Of a stretch of 64,000 nucleotides of DNA, positions 1 to 10,276 are shown piece by piece. This DNA is from Centropus unirufus (Eukaryota; Chordata; Aves; Cuculiformes; Centropidae), in contig VYZI01000040.1 of the NCBI GenBank assembly GCA_013397695.1, forward strand, positions 3,298,360-3,362,359, written 5' to 3'. Below the pieces are notes generated by a model. That model was not told where the DNA came from and made no database searches. It saw only the letters and a program-made list of their open reading frames with translations. The position numbers were made by a program, and so were the translations under genes. Position 1 is the first letter of the stretch. Each line of letters opens with the position of its first letter.

Positions 1-1165
1 TTAGATGCTTTTATGCCTACCTCAGGCATGACAGTAGGTAAAATGCAGTCACCTTGCTCAGAAATACCCAAGCCTCCCAAGTATATTATTTTCTACCACA
101 AAACTGGGTATACAGGCATTATCCTGCTACACAAAAACATCCAGCCATACCCCGAATTACTCTATCTTTTCCCACATAGATAATTCACAAAAGAATGAGC
201 ACAAAACTACTGTCCTTTTGCATGCTTTTTTTGCCTTTTCATGATGAACAGTGGAAGTACATGAATAGTGGAAAAACATCCATATGCAAGATGTGTTTAG
301 AACAGCAATACTGATCCCTAGTCCGTTTTTCCAGCCCCTGTGGATAACCGTTGAATGAGTAGATGTGGCAGTGGCACCAGCATCAGCAGCACTGACCGAG
401 TTTTAACACCCGTGCTCTGTGGACAGACAGCCCAAGGTCAAGCGATCCCTGGGGCCAAGGGGGCATTTTCACAGGTAGCCAGGCCGAGACCCACAGAGGC
501 AAGGCTTGAAGGTCTTTGCAGTGTCTCTTGCTCGTCTTGCACGTTGCCTCAGGCCAGCTGATAGGAAGCATCATGGAAATATCAGTATGGGAAATACCAT
601 TCCGTGTGAGAGCCTGTCCACATGTTCAGTCACACCTATTGATGCTATTTTTATATTTGCCTCAAAGAGAGTCCCTGTTCCCCTCTTTCTCTTGCTGGTA
701 TTCCCCAGATTTCTTCCCACTGCCTTTCATTCCCTTGAGCTCTCTTTTGAGGCTTTCACTGTCTCCTTCCTTTTTCCCTGCGATAAAATAATCAAAGGAA
801 AAGCCAGGGCCAGCGTTAGCCTTGATTGGATTAATAGAGCGAAGCGAGTTTCCAGATCCCTGTGCCATTGTTTCAGGACTTCACTTGGATAGCCCCACAT
901 CACTCACGGCCGGCTCAGGACCTCAAGGCTACCCCGGCAGCCACGGGGGGCACAGACACCAGTTTTTAGAGATACCAGTTTTTAGAGATACCAGTTTTTA
1001 GAGATACCAGTTTTTAGAGATAAGATTACTCAGACTTTGCAAGCGCTGTGAAGGCCACACAAATGTCCCCAGACCTCGTGCCTGACAGCACTTACTGATG
1101 CAGGTACCTCGGAATAAGCGAACTGGGATTGATTTTTTCTGTTTTGGGTCCGACTGATCAAAAAA
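1..1165. other. 5' flanking region, no gene recognised
   Basis: I see no convincing coding exon here. Open frames are short (up to 128 codons), overlap on both strands and show no family resemblance. The stretch is AT-rich at first and becomes more GC-rich from about 890, just before a tandem repeat and the assembly gap. It is probably intergenic sequence upstream of ARHGAP12, but a distal non-coding first exon cannot be excluded. Confidence 0.6.
958..1021. repeat. Perfect 4 x 16 bp tandem repeat
   Basis: The unit ACCAGTTTTTAGAGAT occurs four times head to tail without a mismatch (958-973, 974-989, 990-1005, 1006-1021). Perfect identity suggests a recent or still length-variable minisatellite. 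It lies about 145 bp before the assembly gap. Confidence 0.95.
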
Positions 1166-2112
1166 NNNNNNNNNNNNNNNNNNNNNNNNNNNNNNNNNNN
1201 NNNNNNNNNNNNNNNNNNNNNNNNNNNNNNNNNNNNNNNNNNNNNNNNNNNNNNNNNNNNNNNNNNNNNNNNNNNNNNNNNNNNNNNNNNNNNNNNNNNN
1301 NNNNNNNNNNNNNNNNNNNNNNNNNNNNNNNNNNNNNNNNNNNNNNNNNNNNNNNNNNNNNNNNNNNNNNNNNNNNNNNNNNNNNNNNNNNNNNNNNNNN
1401 NNNNNNNNNNNNNNNNNNNNNNNNNNNNNNNNNNNNNNNNNNNNNNNNNNNNNNNNNNNNNNNNNNNNNNNNNNNNNNNNNNNNNNNNNNNNNNNNNNNN
1501 NNNNNNNNNNNNNNNNNNNNNNNNNNNNNNNNNNNNNNNNNNNNNNNNNNNNNNNNNNNNNNNNNNNNNNNNNNNNNNNNNNNNNNNNNNNNNNNNNNNN
1601 NNNNNNNNNNNNNNNNNNNNNNNNNNNNNNNNNNNNNNNNNNNNNNNNNNNNNNNNNNNNNNNNNNNNNNNNNNNNNNNNNNNNNNNNNNNNNNNNNNNN
1701 NNNNNNNNNNNNNNNNNNNNNNNNNNNNNNNNNNNNNNNNNNNNNNNNNNNNNNNNNNNNNNNNNNNNNNNNNNNNNNNNNNNNNNNNNNNNNNNNNNNN
1801 NNNNNNNNNNNNNNNNNNNNNNNNNNNNNNNNNNNNNNNNNNNNNNNNNNNNNNNNNNNNNNNNNNNNNNNNNNNNNNNNNNNNNNNNNNNNNNNNNNNN
1901 NNNNNNNNNNNNNNNNNNNNNNNNNNNNNNNNNNNNNNNNNNNNNNNNNNNNNNNNNNNNNNNNNNNNNNNNNNNNNNNNNNNNNNNNNNNNNNNNNNNN
2001 NNNNNNNNNNNNNNNNNNNNNNNNNNNNNNNNNNNNNNNNNNNNNNNNNNNNNNNNNNNNNNNNNNNNNNNNNNNNNNNNNNNNNNNNNNNNNNNNNNNN
2101 NNNNNNNNNNNN
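1166..2112. other. Assembly gap (947 N)
   Basis: This is a continuous run of N. The right edge resumes inside a CR1 retroposon, so at least part of the missing sequence is probably CR1. GC-rich promoter sequence could also be hidden here. Any open frame spanning it is meaningless. Confidence 0.99.
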
Positions 2113-2499
2113 TGCTGTGAGGGCGGGCTGGGCTGAGGCTGTTCCGCCTGGAGAAGGCTCCAGGGAGACCTTACAGCAGCTTCCAGCGCCTGAGGGGGCT
2201 CCAGGAGAGCTGGGAGGGACTTGTTACAGAGGCATGGAGTGATAGGGCAAGGGGGAATGGGTTTAAATTGGAGAGGGGAAGATTCAGACTAGATATTAGG
2301 AATTGCTCATGATGAAGGCGGTGAGACACTGGCCCAGGTTGACCAGGGAAAGTTGTGGATTCCCCCTGGCTGCAAGTGTCCAAGGCCAGGTTGGATGGGG
2401 AGCAGCCCGGTCTGGTGGGAGGTGCCCTTGCCCATGGCAGGGGGGTGGCACTCTGTGATCTTTAAGGTCCCTTCCAACCCGAACCATTCCATGATTCTT
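2113..2499 (+). mobile_element. CR1 LINE, 5'-truncated, + orientation
   Basis: The sequence follows the CR1 3' region in order: the 'ctggagaaggctccagggagacctt' type segment, 'gatgaaggcggtgagacactgg', 'aaggccaggttggatgggg', 'gtgcccttgcccatggcag', 'gatctttaaggtcccttcc' and the tail AACCATTCCATGATTCTT. Its 5' part runs into the assembly gap. CR1 elements are non-LTR retrotransposons that are usually 5'-truncated on insertion. This copy is diverged and has no intact ORF. Confidence 0.93.
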
Positions 2500-3719
2500 G
2501 TGCCAGCCGGAGGGGCTGGGCTTGGGGCCCCGCTCTCCGTGCTGGTGGCTGGGGTCGCGGTTTAACAAAACCCAGGGTCCCGGTGGTGCGGCAGGAGCCC
2601 GGGAAGCTGTGGGTGCTGCAGCGTGGCTGGCAGAGCTGTCCTGACAGCTTAAAATGCATCGCCTCACCAGTGCTCTGAGTCACTGGCAATTATTAAATGG
2701 TTACTTATTATGCCTTTAATTTTTAAGGAAGTGTGAGCTCTGGGAAGCCAGTTCACTTGGGAGGAGCACTCCTTTTCTAACCTGTGCTAGTGATATCTGA
2801 GGAAGCAGTAAGGATTAAGCTTGCTTCTATAAAGCTTCTAGGTTGTTTGTGTTTTGTCTGTATTGTCTGCGTTTGTATCTTCGCCTCTATATTTACACAA
2901 CTTTTGCATGCTGTGGATGCACATTCTGCAGATGGTGGCTTTTACAGGCAGCAGGTGAGGGCCGTTGTCTGCATGGAAACAGCAGCTGAGGAGCTAGTTG
3001 TGCTGGATAAGAGTGGTGCCCCTTGGGAAGAAAGGTGTGAGTTGGGTAGAAATCCGACAAGGTTATTGCGGGACCTGTTTCCCAAGCAAGTGGTTGTGCA
3101 GTATGGCTTGAACTCCTAAGAAAGCTGCTCAGGGAGAAGCAGAATTATAGAACCTAGTGAGCTGCAGCCGGGGTATCTCATCTGGCCTGGACTGGTAAGA
3201 ATTTATCCTAATTTAGCTTCAGTAATTGACTTTCTATGTCAGCACTGCAGAAGGTTCACTTCAGTAGCGGGTGAAGTTTGATGCTGAAAATGGAAAAAGA
3301 TTACACAAGTCTGCTGCTGCTGCTTTGTAGGACACTGTGAACAAGGTCGCACAAAAGAATTTTAAGGCGATTGGTTGATATCCTTAGTGGCATTTGTAAT
3401 AACTTATGACCTGTTTATTTTATAAGTAAGTAAAAAATACATAGCTGAGGTGAGCAATGGTTTTTCCAGAGGGAAATAAAAGAAATAGCAAGAAGTCTTT
3501 TCAGTCTTTCACTAGTCTCAGTCACCTGGTTTTAGAGGATCAGAAGAAAAATACTCTGTGCTGGTAATTTCAAGGGAGAGGTATGAAACACCTATTGTCT
3601 ACCTCCTGACTGGGTTTTTTCTTTAGTTCTGGGATAATGATGAAGTTAGAGGCGATCATATCTAGTGCAGTATATGATCATACAGCCAGCAGCATTTTGA
3701 GTAGGAGAAGGAAAGTACT
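2500..3719. other. Interval between two CR1 copies, no gene recognised
   Basis: The stretch holds only scattered short open frames. The longest is 111 codons at 2784-3119 on the + strand; it has a hydrophobic N-terminal run but no recognisable domain. A perfect 8-bp inverted repeat with a 10-nt spacer lies at 3654-3679. Nothing else stands out. Confidence 0.5.
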
Positions 3720-4237
3720 CTTCACCTGGAACCCTGTGTTCAGTTCTGGAGTCCTCAGCACAGGAGGGACAGGGATCGATTAGAGCAAGTCTAGAGGAGG
3801 CCTCGATATCAGATAATCCTAGGGCTGGAGAACCTCAACCTCCCATATGAAGACAGGATGGGAAGTTTGGATTTAGCCTAGAGAAGAGAAGGCTTAGGGG
3901 ACACCTTATAGCCATTTTCCAGTACTTAAAGGGGCCTACGGGAAAGGCTGGGAGGGGGTCTTTATCAGGGAGTGCAGTGGTCAGATGAGGGGGGAATCGT
4001 TTTAAGCCGAAAGAGCAGATATTTGGATTAGATACAGGCAAGAAATTTTTTACTGTGGGGTGGTGAGGCACTGGTTGTCCAGGGAAGCCATGGATGCTTC
4101 ATCCAGGGAGGTGCTTGAGGCCAGGCTGGATGGGACTTCGAGCAACTGATCCGGTTGGAGGTGTCCCTGCCCACGGCCCGGGGGCAGAACTGGATGATCT
4201 TTAATGTCCCTTCTAACCAAACCATTCCATGACATTA
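3720..4237 (+). mobile_element. CR1 LINE, longer 5'-truncated copy, + orientation
   Basis: The copy starts in the CR1 reverse-transcriptase 3' portion ('ctgtgttcagttctggagtc' and 'gggctggagaacctc', then 'ctagagaagagaaggctta', 'gtacttaaaggggcc') and continues through the 3' segment ('gtggtgaggcactgg', 'gaggtgtccctgccca', 'gatgatctttaa') to the tail ACCATTCCATGACATTA. It is diverged, with several indels. Its 3' end lies directly against the CpG-rich block that begins at about 4245. The 5' edge is approximate. Confidence 0.92.
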
Positions 4238-4244
4238 TGAACGC

Positions 4245-4560
4245 ATGAGGTGTCCTTACACCCGCACACCCCGCTGTGCGGCGTTGGACCACGCTTCCCC
4301 CAGGAGTGTTTCCACGTTCTTCAGGGTCCATGTGGCGAGCTTGGCCCTGCCGGCTAGAGCCAGTGCTGCAGGGAGGCGGCCGGGATGTTGGGATGAGCCT
4401 CTCGGGGCGGGGAGGAGCCGACCTCTGCGACACCCGGGGTGCCAGCCTGGCTCAGCCAGCGCCGAGTAAGAGGTGGGAACGGTTCCCGTCGGGAATGGGA
4501 GCCCGAGGGGGGTGCGGGTGAAGGATGCGCTCGGCACTGGCAGCCTCAGCGCAGCAGCGT
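4245..4560 (+). promoter_or_regulatory. CpG island, candidate ARHGAP12 promoter and first exon
   Basis: By hand count there are roughly 26 CpG dinucleotides between 4260 and 4560, at about two-thirds G+C. That is near the number expected from base composition, whereas CpG is scarce elsewhere in the window. It lies 3.4 kb upstream of the exon with the start codon, in the sense expected for a non-coding first exon. Possible splice donors are CGA|GTAAGA (GT at 4466) and CGG|GTGAAG (GT at 4518). I infer that it is a promoter; no transcript evidence is available, and another promoter could lie in the gap. Confidence 0.55.
4404..4412 (+). promoter_or_regulatory. GC box (Sp/KLF-type) in the CpG island
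   Basis: The block GGGGCGGGG matches the Sp1/KLF binding consensus and sits in the middle of the CpG-rich segment. This is typical of TATA-less housekeeping promoters. No convincing TATA box is visible nearby. Confidence 0.5.
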
Positions 4561-7500
4561 GCCCAGGACTGTGATCACTGGTGCCTTCTCTCCTGGGACA
4601 GCAGGAATGGGCTGTGGAATGTGTCCTGCGTGGGGATGTGGTCCGCCTTAAACTAGTTACCCTGCAGCGTTCGGGCTTCATTTCCCAGAGCGGACAAGTG
4701 TGGCCAGACGTTGATTTTTGGGGTTCATGAGTAAGTTTTGTTAGGTCTTTGTTGTCAGTGGGGCTATTCATTGTTATTAATCTCTTTATCGGGTCTTGAG
4801 GCTTTGCTTAAGGTATTAAAGCTTACAGCTGGTCTCTGTGGAAGTAAATAATTTTGCATGCTTATCAGTGGGGTTCTTCAACCCATTTCCCCAAAGCAGA
4901 CACCATCCAGCAGTAAAGGTAGTAGTAAAGAAAAAAATATATGGTGAGGTACAAGGTCTGAGCTTTTGTAGTGCTTTGGTTGTTCACTAGGAGCACAATG
5001 AAGTCAGTATTCCAAATGCCAAGATTGTGTGTTTGCATCTGGACTGTTCTAAGCCCCTTACAGGAGAGCCTAGGCCAGAGCTTCCATAGCTCCTTAACCC
5101 AATCTCTATGGGATGGATACATGGACCCATGAAAGGGCATTTCAATTAGCTGTACCCAGGGCTGGGGTAAAAAAAAAATAAAAAAAAAATCAAAGAAAAT
5201 AAAATTTAATGCATCAGGGCCGTGGCAGTTTTTTTGCAGACCTATAGTATTAATGTTGATATTTGTTAAGAAAATAAAAAAACCCAAGAAAATAAGAAAT
5301 CTGAGAAAGGTTTCCCAGCTGTACTGCTTGCCTCTCTCTCTTGAGGTGGGGAATTAGAGCTTTGCTTGATCCTGATGATGTGATCTACTTCTAAAACTGT
5401 CCTGGCCAAAGACAGAACACAGCCTGTCTCTTTTTGATTGCGTGTTCAATGTTACCAAATGTTTGCTATTGAGTTGATAATTTTGCAGCTTGGATGAAAG
5501 AACAAAAAAAATGTGCTGATTGTTTTTGTTCTTTTTTTCTTTTTTTGGCTGCTAAACTGACTTCAAAAGTGGATAGAGCTATTTTTGTAGCTACTCTATT
5601 TTATTTAGCTTATATTTCTCAAAATTCTGGGTTTTTTTTAAGCATAAAATGCAACTTACTGAACCTATCTATTGAAAACATTAAGCATGCATTCTCAATA
5701 GACAGTTACATGGAATTGGCAGCAGAGAAGTGAAAAATCCAAGCTTTTAAACACTTCAACTTCCAAGGCAACAGCCCTGAGAGGTAAACTGTAACTCAAA
5801 CACTTGCAGTTTTCTGGTACATGACCTTGAAGCTGTTGAAGGGGTTGGTAGCAGCTTTTGGGAGGAGTCAGGTTAAGTAACAAGGTAAAAAATGAACATT
5901 TGTGTGGCAGAGCTCCCAAATCTGGGAACAGTGTAGGAATGGCTACAATTTGTGCATATTTACCTTCTGCTACAGTTGCTAAATAGCTGCAGAGCTGCTC
6001 TTAAAAGAATCTGTTTACGCAGAACAGTAAGTAAGCAAGTTGTTTTGTGTGGAGGCTGTAAATGGATTATAATGCTGTGAATTTCAATGTACCATGAGGA
6101 GGGAGAGGGTAAGCATCAGACTTCTAGCATTCCTTTCTACTGCTTCGTGTCCCTGCTGTCAGCTTGCTTGAATGTGGAACCATCATTCCTTCTGATAAGT
6201 CCTTCATAAATTTTTAAATCTGTGATTCTGTTTTGAGTCTTGTAAGGGATGGTAGCTTTCAAGTTATTTATAGGAAGTGCATCTTGAAAGTAAAAGAAGA
6301 TGGACCGTGGGAGAGAGGCACAGTGTAAAGATGGGCACTTCTGTATTGGGATCATACTCGGGCTCTTTAGCTTCTTTTTTTTTCTATTGAGTTATGTGGG
6401 AAATGTAGGTTTTGGTGGGTTTTTTTTGTTTTTTTTTTGTTTTCCCCAAGGCTTAGACCAAATAGCAGAAATGGTGAAAGGAAAATTGAATAACTGTCAG
6501 GGGTTTGTGCTTCAGCTCTCCCCACCAGTTCTGGGTTGTTGTTTCTATCCTTAGTCAAGTTCAGGGTGGCTGAGTTCACTCCGCGTGTGTGTGCCTGCAT
6601 GGAATTGCATTAGTTCCACTCTGTGGCAAAGTAAATGCTACAAATCTCATATGAAGTCTTAACTTGCAGACCTGCATGTTTCTACATATTTTTTCTTGTT
6701 CATAGAATATGCATTTAAAGAAAAATTGTTAATCTTTAGATGATTAGATGTGGCAACATTTTACTGGAGTTCTCTTACATTCTGTCTGAATGCTAGAGAT
6801 CTTCCCTTTTACTTTCATGCTTTGATTTTTCAAGATTAAGAAATCCTAACTTTCATGTTGGTTTACAAAGTTGTGTTCAGTCTAAGTTGGCAAAACTGAT
6901 GCTTATGGACTGGTGAATTGTGACGTTGATGCTAAATGATTAAATAGAGAGAACTTCTATGTGGGTGCGATACAGTGGTGGTTGCCTGGATTTTAAAGTG
7001 CTGAAAGCCCTTTTCAGAATTTCAGTTTATTAATCTTTTGTTATCCATTTTTAGGTTTTGTTTGTAATCCTTTTTCATTATTGCTGGGTTTCTTGTTTGT
7101 GTTTTCTGGTTAAGCCCTTAAACTTTTGGTTAGATCAGGTTTTCTGTAAGATAAACGCTACAAAAAGTCCTCTTAAGAACAAAGTAAGTTCAAACCACTG
7201 AAATCAGTATGTTGGAAACATTAAATGCTTTTATTTAATACTACCATGGTTATATATGAAATGCTATGTTGCAGGCATATTAACAATTTAAAGAAATTAA
7301 TAAACAAGTCATTATACCATGCATTTTGTAGACAGCAGCTAGGTGCAGCATGATCTGCAGCCTCAGCCTGTGCATTGTGTAGCTCCCAAGTTGTCATCTC
7401 CAGTTAGGTGGAGGCTGCAGGGCTCTGTAGAGCACTGTGCGCGTGGGTCACAGATTGCCAGCCCGTGCTGAACTTGATGACAAGAGTGTAGCCCTGGAGA

Positions 7501-7969
7501 AAGAGTTAATGGATTCTGTAAAGAATGTTGAGTGCTCTGAAAGAATTATTGAACTGAAAGAGGAATCAAAATAAGTGAATTGGAATATTCTGGATAAAAC
7601 CAGTGTAGTAACACAGTTCTGTGAAGCAATGGAGCCTGTGTTTAAGCAAGAGGTTGACTCGGACTGGTCCCCTCACCAAGCCCCTTGTGATCAACATTAT
7701 TTAGTATATAGAAACAACAGGTTTACTAAGCAACTTGGAGCAGGAGGCTGGTGTGAATAAGAGAGTTAAATTGACAACTAAGTTATTCTGCTGACTTTCT
7801 GTTTTATCACTGAGAATGCTATCTGTACGTCTTGCATTTTTCCACGGACTTAGTAGTCTGAGGTTGATATCAATTGTACAGGCCGGGTTATTTTTGAAAT
7901 TACTTTTCTCTGAAGTGCTCTTGGACAACCACTTTATTGCATGTATATGTTTTTTTTTTTTTCTTACAG
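4561..7969 (+). other. Probable first intron (5' UTR intron) of ARHGAP12
   Basis: If transcription starts in the CpG island, this AT-rich stretch is the first intron. It ends at a strong acceptor: a long T run (7951-7962) then CTTACAG, with AG at 7968-7969. It contains A-rich and T-rich low-complexity runs (about 5168-5212 and 6420-6442). The open frames within it, including 140 codons on the minus strand at 4865-5287, look like chance. Confidence 0.5.
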
Positions 7970-8055
7970 GTCTGATTATTAACAGGAAAATAACACTTCT
8001 GAAACAGAATGTGGCTTCCCTTTGGCCTGAAAAGGTGAAGACTTTTCAAGTAGAA
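7970..8055 (+). other. 5' UTR part of the start-codon exon
   Basis: This covers 86 nt from the acceptor AG (7968-7969) to the ATG at 8056. The reading frame is open upstream of the ATG into the intron, so lack of a stop does not prove the start. The ATG was chosen because the family protein begins here (M-A, a short basic stretch, then the SH3 domain) and its context is good: G at -3 and G at +4. Confidence 0.8.
8009..8038 (+). promoter_or_regulatory. Upstream ORF in the ARHGAP12 leader, 9 codons
   Basis: An ATG at 8009 with A at -3 opens a 9-codon frame (MWLPFGLKR) that stops with TGA at 8036-8038, 17 nt before the main ATG. It is out of frame with the main ORF. Short leader ORFs like this often reduce translation of the main frame and force reinitiation. 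Whether it acts so here is inference. Confidence 0.6.
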
Positions 8056-8724
8056 ATGGCTGATAAAGGTGGGAAGATCATTCCAGGACAATTGTACATT
8101 GAAGTGGAGTATGACTATGAGTATGAGGCCAAGGATAAGAAGATTGTGATTAAGCAAGGGGAGAAATACATCTTGGTGAAGAAGACTAATGATGATTGGT
8201 GGCAAGTCAAAAGAGATGAACATTCCAAACCCTTTTACGTGCCAGCGCAGTATGTGAAGGAAATACCACGAAAGGCACTGATGCCCCCTCTTAAGCAAGC
8301 AAGTGTGCTACCAAATAATGCTTTGAAGCTGACACATGGATTACAGAGATCAACTGAAAATGTGAACAAGTCACCAGAGCTTTCTAGTTTTGGAAAGTCT
8401 TCTCCAGTTCAAGTGTCTTGCTTAGTTCGAGATGCCAATCAAAATTTGGGACTGAACAACAGCCCTGGTCAAACTCATGGTTTGAGTCTGGACCTTACCC
8501 AAAACAATGGAAAACTTAACAATGAATTACAATCTCCCAAGGTTTCCAATCAATTTAGAACCATCTCCATGGGTCATTTCCCATGTCCAGAGTTCTTGGA
8601 AATAGAGAAGACCAGCTTTTTGCATGAACAGTCTTGCGATTCAGCAGGAGAAGGCTCAGAAAAGATTCACCAAGATTCAGAGTCTGGAGATGAGCTCAGT
8701 AGCAGCTCCACAGAGCAAGTGCAG
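8056..8724 (+). CDS. ARHGAP12: ARHGAP12 coding exon 1: SH3 domain and Ser-rich linker (residues 1-223)
   Basis: This exon encodes the start and the SH3 domain, about residues 12-74. The ALYDY-equivalent is VEYDYEY (17-23), the ligand-groove tryptophans are W48 and W49 in DDWWQV, and the closing motif is YVPAQYV (61-67). The SH3 domain binds proline-rich partners. Residues 75-223 are a low-complexity Ser/Asn/Gln-rich linker, probably disordered, ending in an acidic, Ser-rich stretch (ESGDELSSSSTEQ). Resemblance to vertebrate ARHGAP12 is strong both in the SH3 domain and in the linker, where paralogues diverge, which supports the orthologue call. The donor is CAG|GTAAGC and the exon ends in phase 0. 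It is the largest exon and is followed by a 25.6 kb intron. Confidence 0.97.
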
Positions 8725-10030
8725 GTAAGCTAAAAAGTTGGTCCCTGTAGATTTGTGTGTGTTTTTCTTTCATCTCATTATTGCCACAATCGCTTGGAAC
8801 TCTTGAGTTTTATTCCTAATAAATTCAGTTTGTTGAAGTAAGAATGCTTTGTCTCAGCATGAATTCGGGTGGTTGAATTTTAAACAGTTCTATATAGATC
8901 TATTCCTTGCAGAAATACTTTGCTTTGGGGATTAATTCCATTTACATAATCCTGTGGTTAGATATTACAGAAATGCTTTTGTTCCTTCATTACTAAGATC
9001 ATTTTGAGATGACACTGAATTTGGTCTGTTTTCTTCTAGCAGAAGGAAGCCACTGCAGTTACACCTCTTTTCTTGGCTTGTTGAAATAGTAGTGCTAGTT
9101 ACTGTTACTGTTTTTCTTAGCAATGTGTAAAGATAATGTAAGAGCTGTAAATGGATGTATTAATAGTTTAAAAATGGTCCACTTAAGATTTATACGGAGT
9201 TTAATTTCTGGCTTGCTTATTTTATTTGTAGACTCTTGTAATGAGTCAGCCTTGCCAATGCTGCTTCTCACAGCTTTACTCTGGATTAAAACTCCAAACA
9301 TGTGAGTTGTTAATTAGTATGGAAGAATCTCAGGAATGATGTACTCCCACTTCAGGCTAAAACAGAGCATTGATGTTTCGGTTTTTTTTCTAAGTGAGGT
9401 GTTTTTTTCACAGTTTTTAATTTATTTTTTTATCAAGCCTCCCCCATCCCCAACAAAAGATTAGCACTCTGATTTAGATAATCAGGTCATTTCTGATACA
9501 GGTAGCCAAGATAATCAGTCTGTTGTAACCCCAGGTTTGTTCTTGAATCAGTGATGTATGTATACATACACATATTTATGTCCCTCACCCCCCTCATCTT
9601 TCTGTAGGGAGATGTTAAATTGTTTTAAAAATGCAAGCTTAAAAGCTCCCTTCTCTTGAACTTTGTTACTCTGTCATGTGAAACTATTGTTGTTTGGGTA
9701 CAAACTGATCATTATAATCAATCCCATTTGCCAGCCTGTATTTAGACTATGAAAGGAGCTCACTCAGGTGTGGTATTCAAATAAAAGTTGATGCTAACTT
9801 TAGAAATAAATATCTTACCATGGAGAGCTGTGAATCAGTGCTTCCCTAATAAAGACACAGTTAAGACAAAGCTGCTTAGTTGAAGATCTTCCCACACTTA
9901 CTCATTGAGATTGATTGGCGGTTTATGTGGTCTTGAACTGTATGAGCTCATATGTATGTATTTATGGAAATACTCCTGCTCTACACATGGCTTCGTTCTT
10001 GAAATATAGTATCCATCGTTATGGGATTTA

Positions 10031-10276
10031 TCATGGAATCACAGACTAGTTTGGTTAGCAGGGGACACCTCTCAGCTTGGTGTTGGCCTGCAGTCTTGCT
10101 GAGAGTGCCCTCGACCTCACTGCCTTTGCTCCCACTATGCTCCAGTGACCATGGATTGTCACTGGCCTCTGTTGGGACACTGTGAGCCATTGGCTGCTGC
10201 CCTCTGGATGTGACTATCCAACCAATTCCTCATCCACTAGAGTCCACCTATCAAATCCATATCTTTCCAATTTGAG
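10031..10276 (-). mobile_element. CR1 LINE fragment, - orientation, rearranged
   Basis: Read on the minus strand this is CR1. A short piece of the 3' tail (TCATGGAATCACAGACTAG on the + strand) is joined to an internal reverse-transcriptase segment, recognisable from 'gttggcctgcagtcttgctg', 'gccctctggatgtgac', 'ccaattcctcatccac' and 'atcaaatccatatct'. The sequence normally between the two parts is missing. It is well diverged, so probably an old insertion. Confidence 0.75.

Noticed and set aside
1129..2136. Apparent 335-codon open frame
   Set aside because: It is almost entirely N and only reflects the assembly gap.
2784..3119. 111-codon + strand open frame with a hydrophobic N-terminal run
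   Set aside because: No signal-peptide cleavage pattern or family I can name; it sits between two CR1 copies in unremarkable sequence.
3654..3679. Perfect 8-bp inverted repeat (GATCATAT and ATATGATC) with a 10-nt spacer
   Set aside because: Short and expected by chance at this length. It is not linked to a terminator, transposon end or RNA gene here.
4256..4771. 171-codon minus-strand open frame over the CpG island, and overlapping + strand frames
   Set aside because: G+C-rich sequence has few stop codons; several overlapping frames on both strands are open at once, which points to composition and not coding.
4865..5287. 140-codon minus-strand open frame rich in Phe/Tyr/Leu
   Set aside because: It spans an A-rich low-complexity tract (5168-5212) and shows no recognisable domain.
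7816..8055. In-frame extension of exon 1 upstream of the ATG at 8056
   Set aside because: It runs through the T tract and acceptor of the preceding intron. The family protein begins at the chosen ATG, which has good context.
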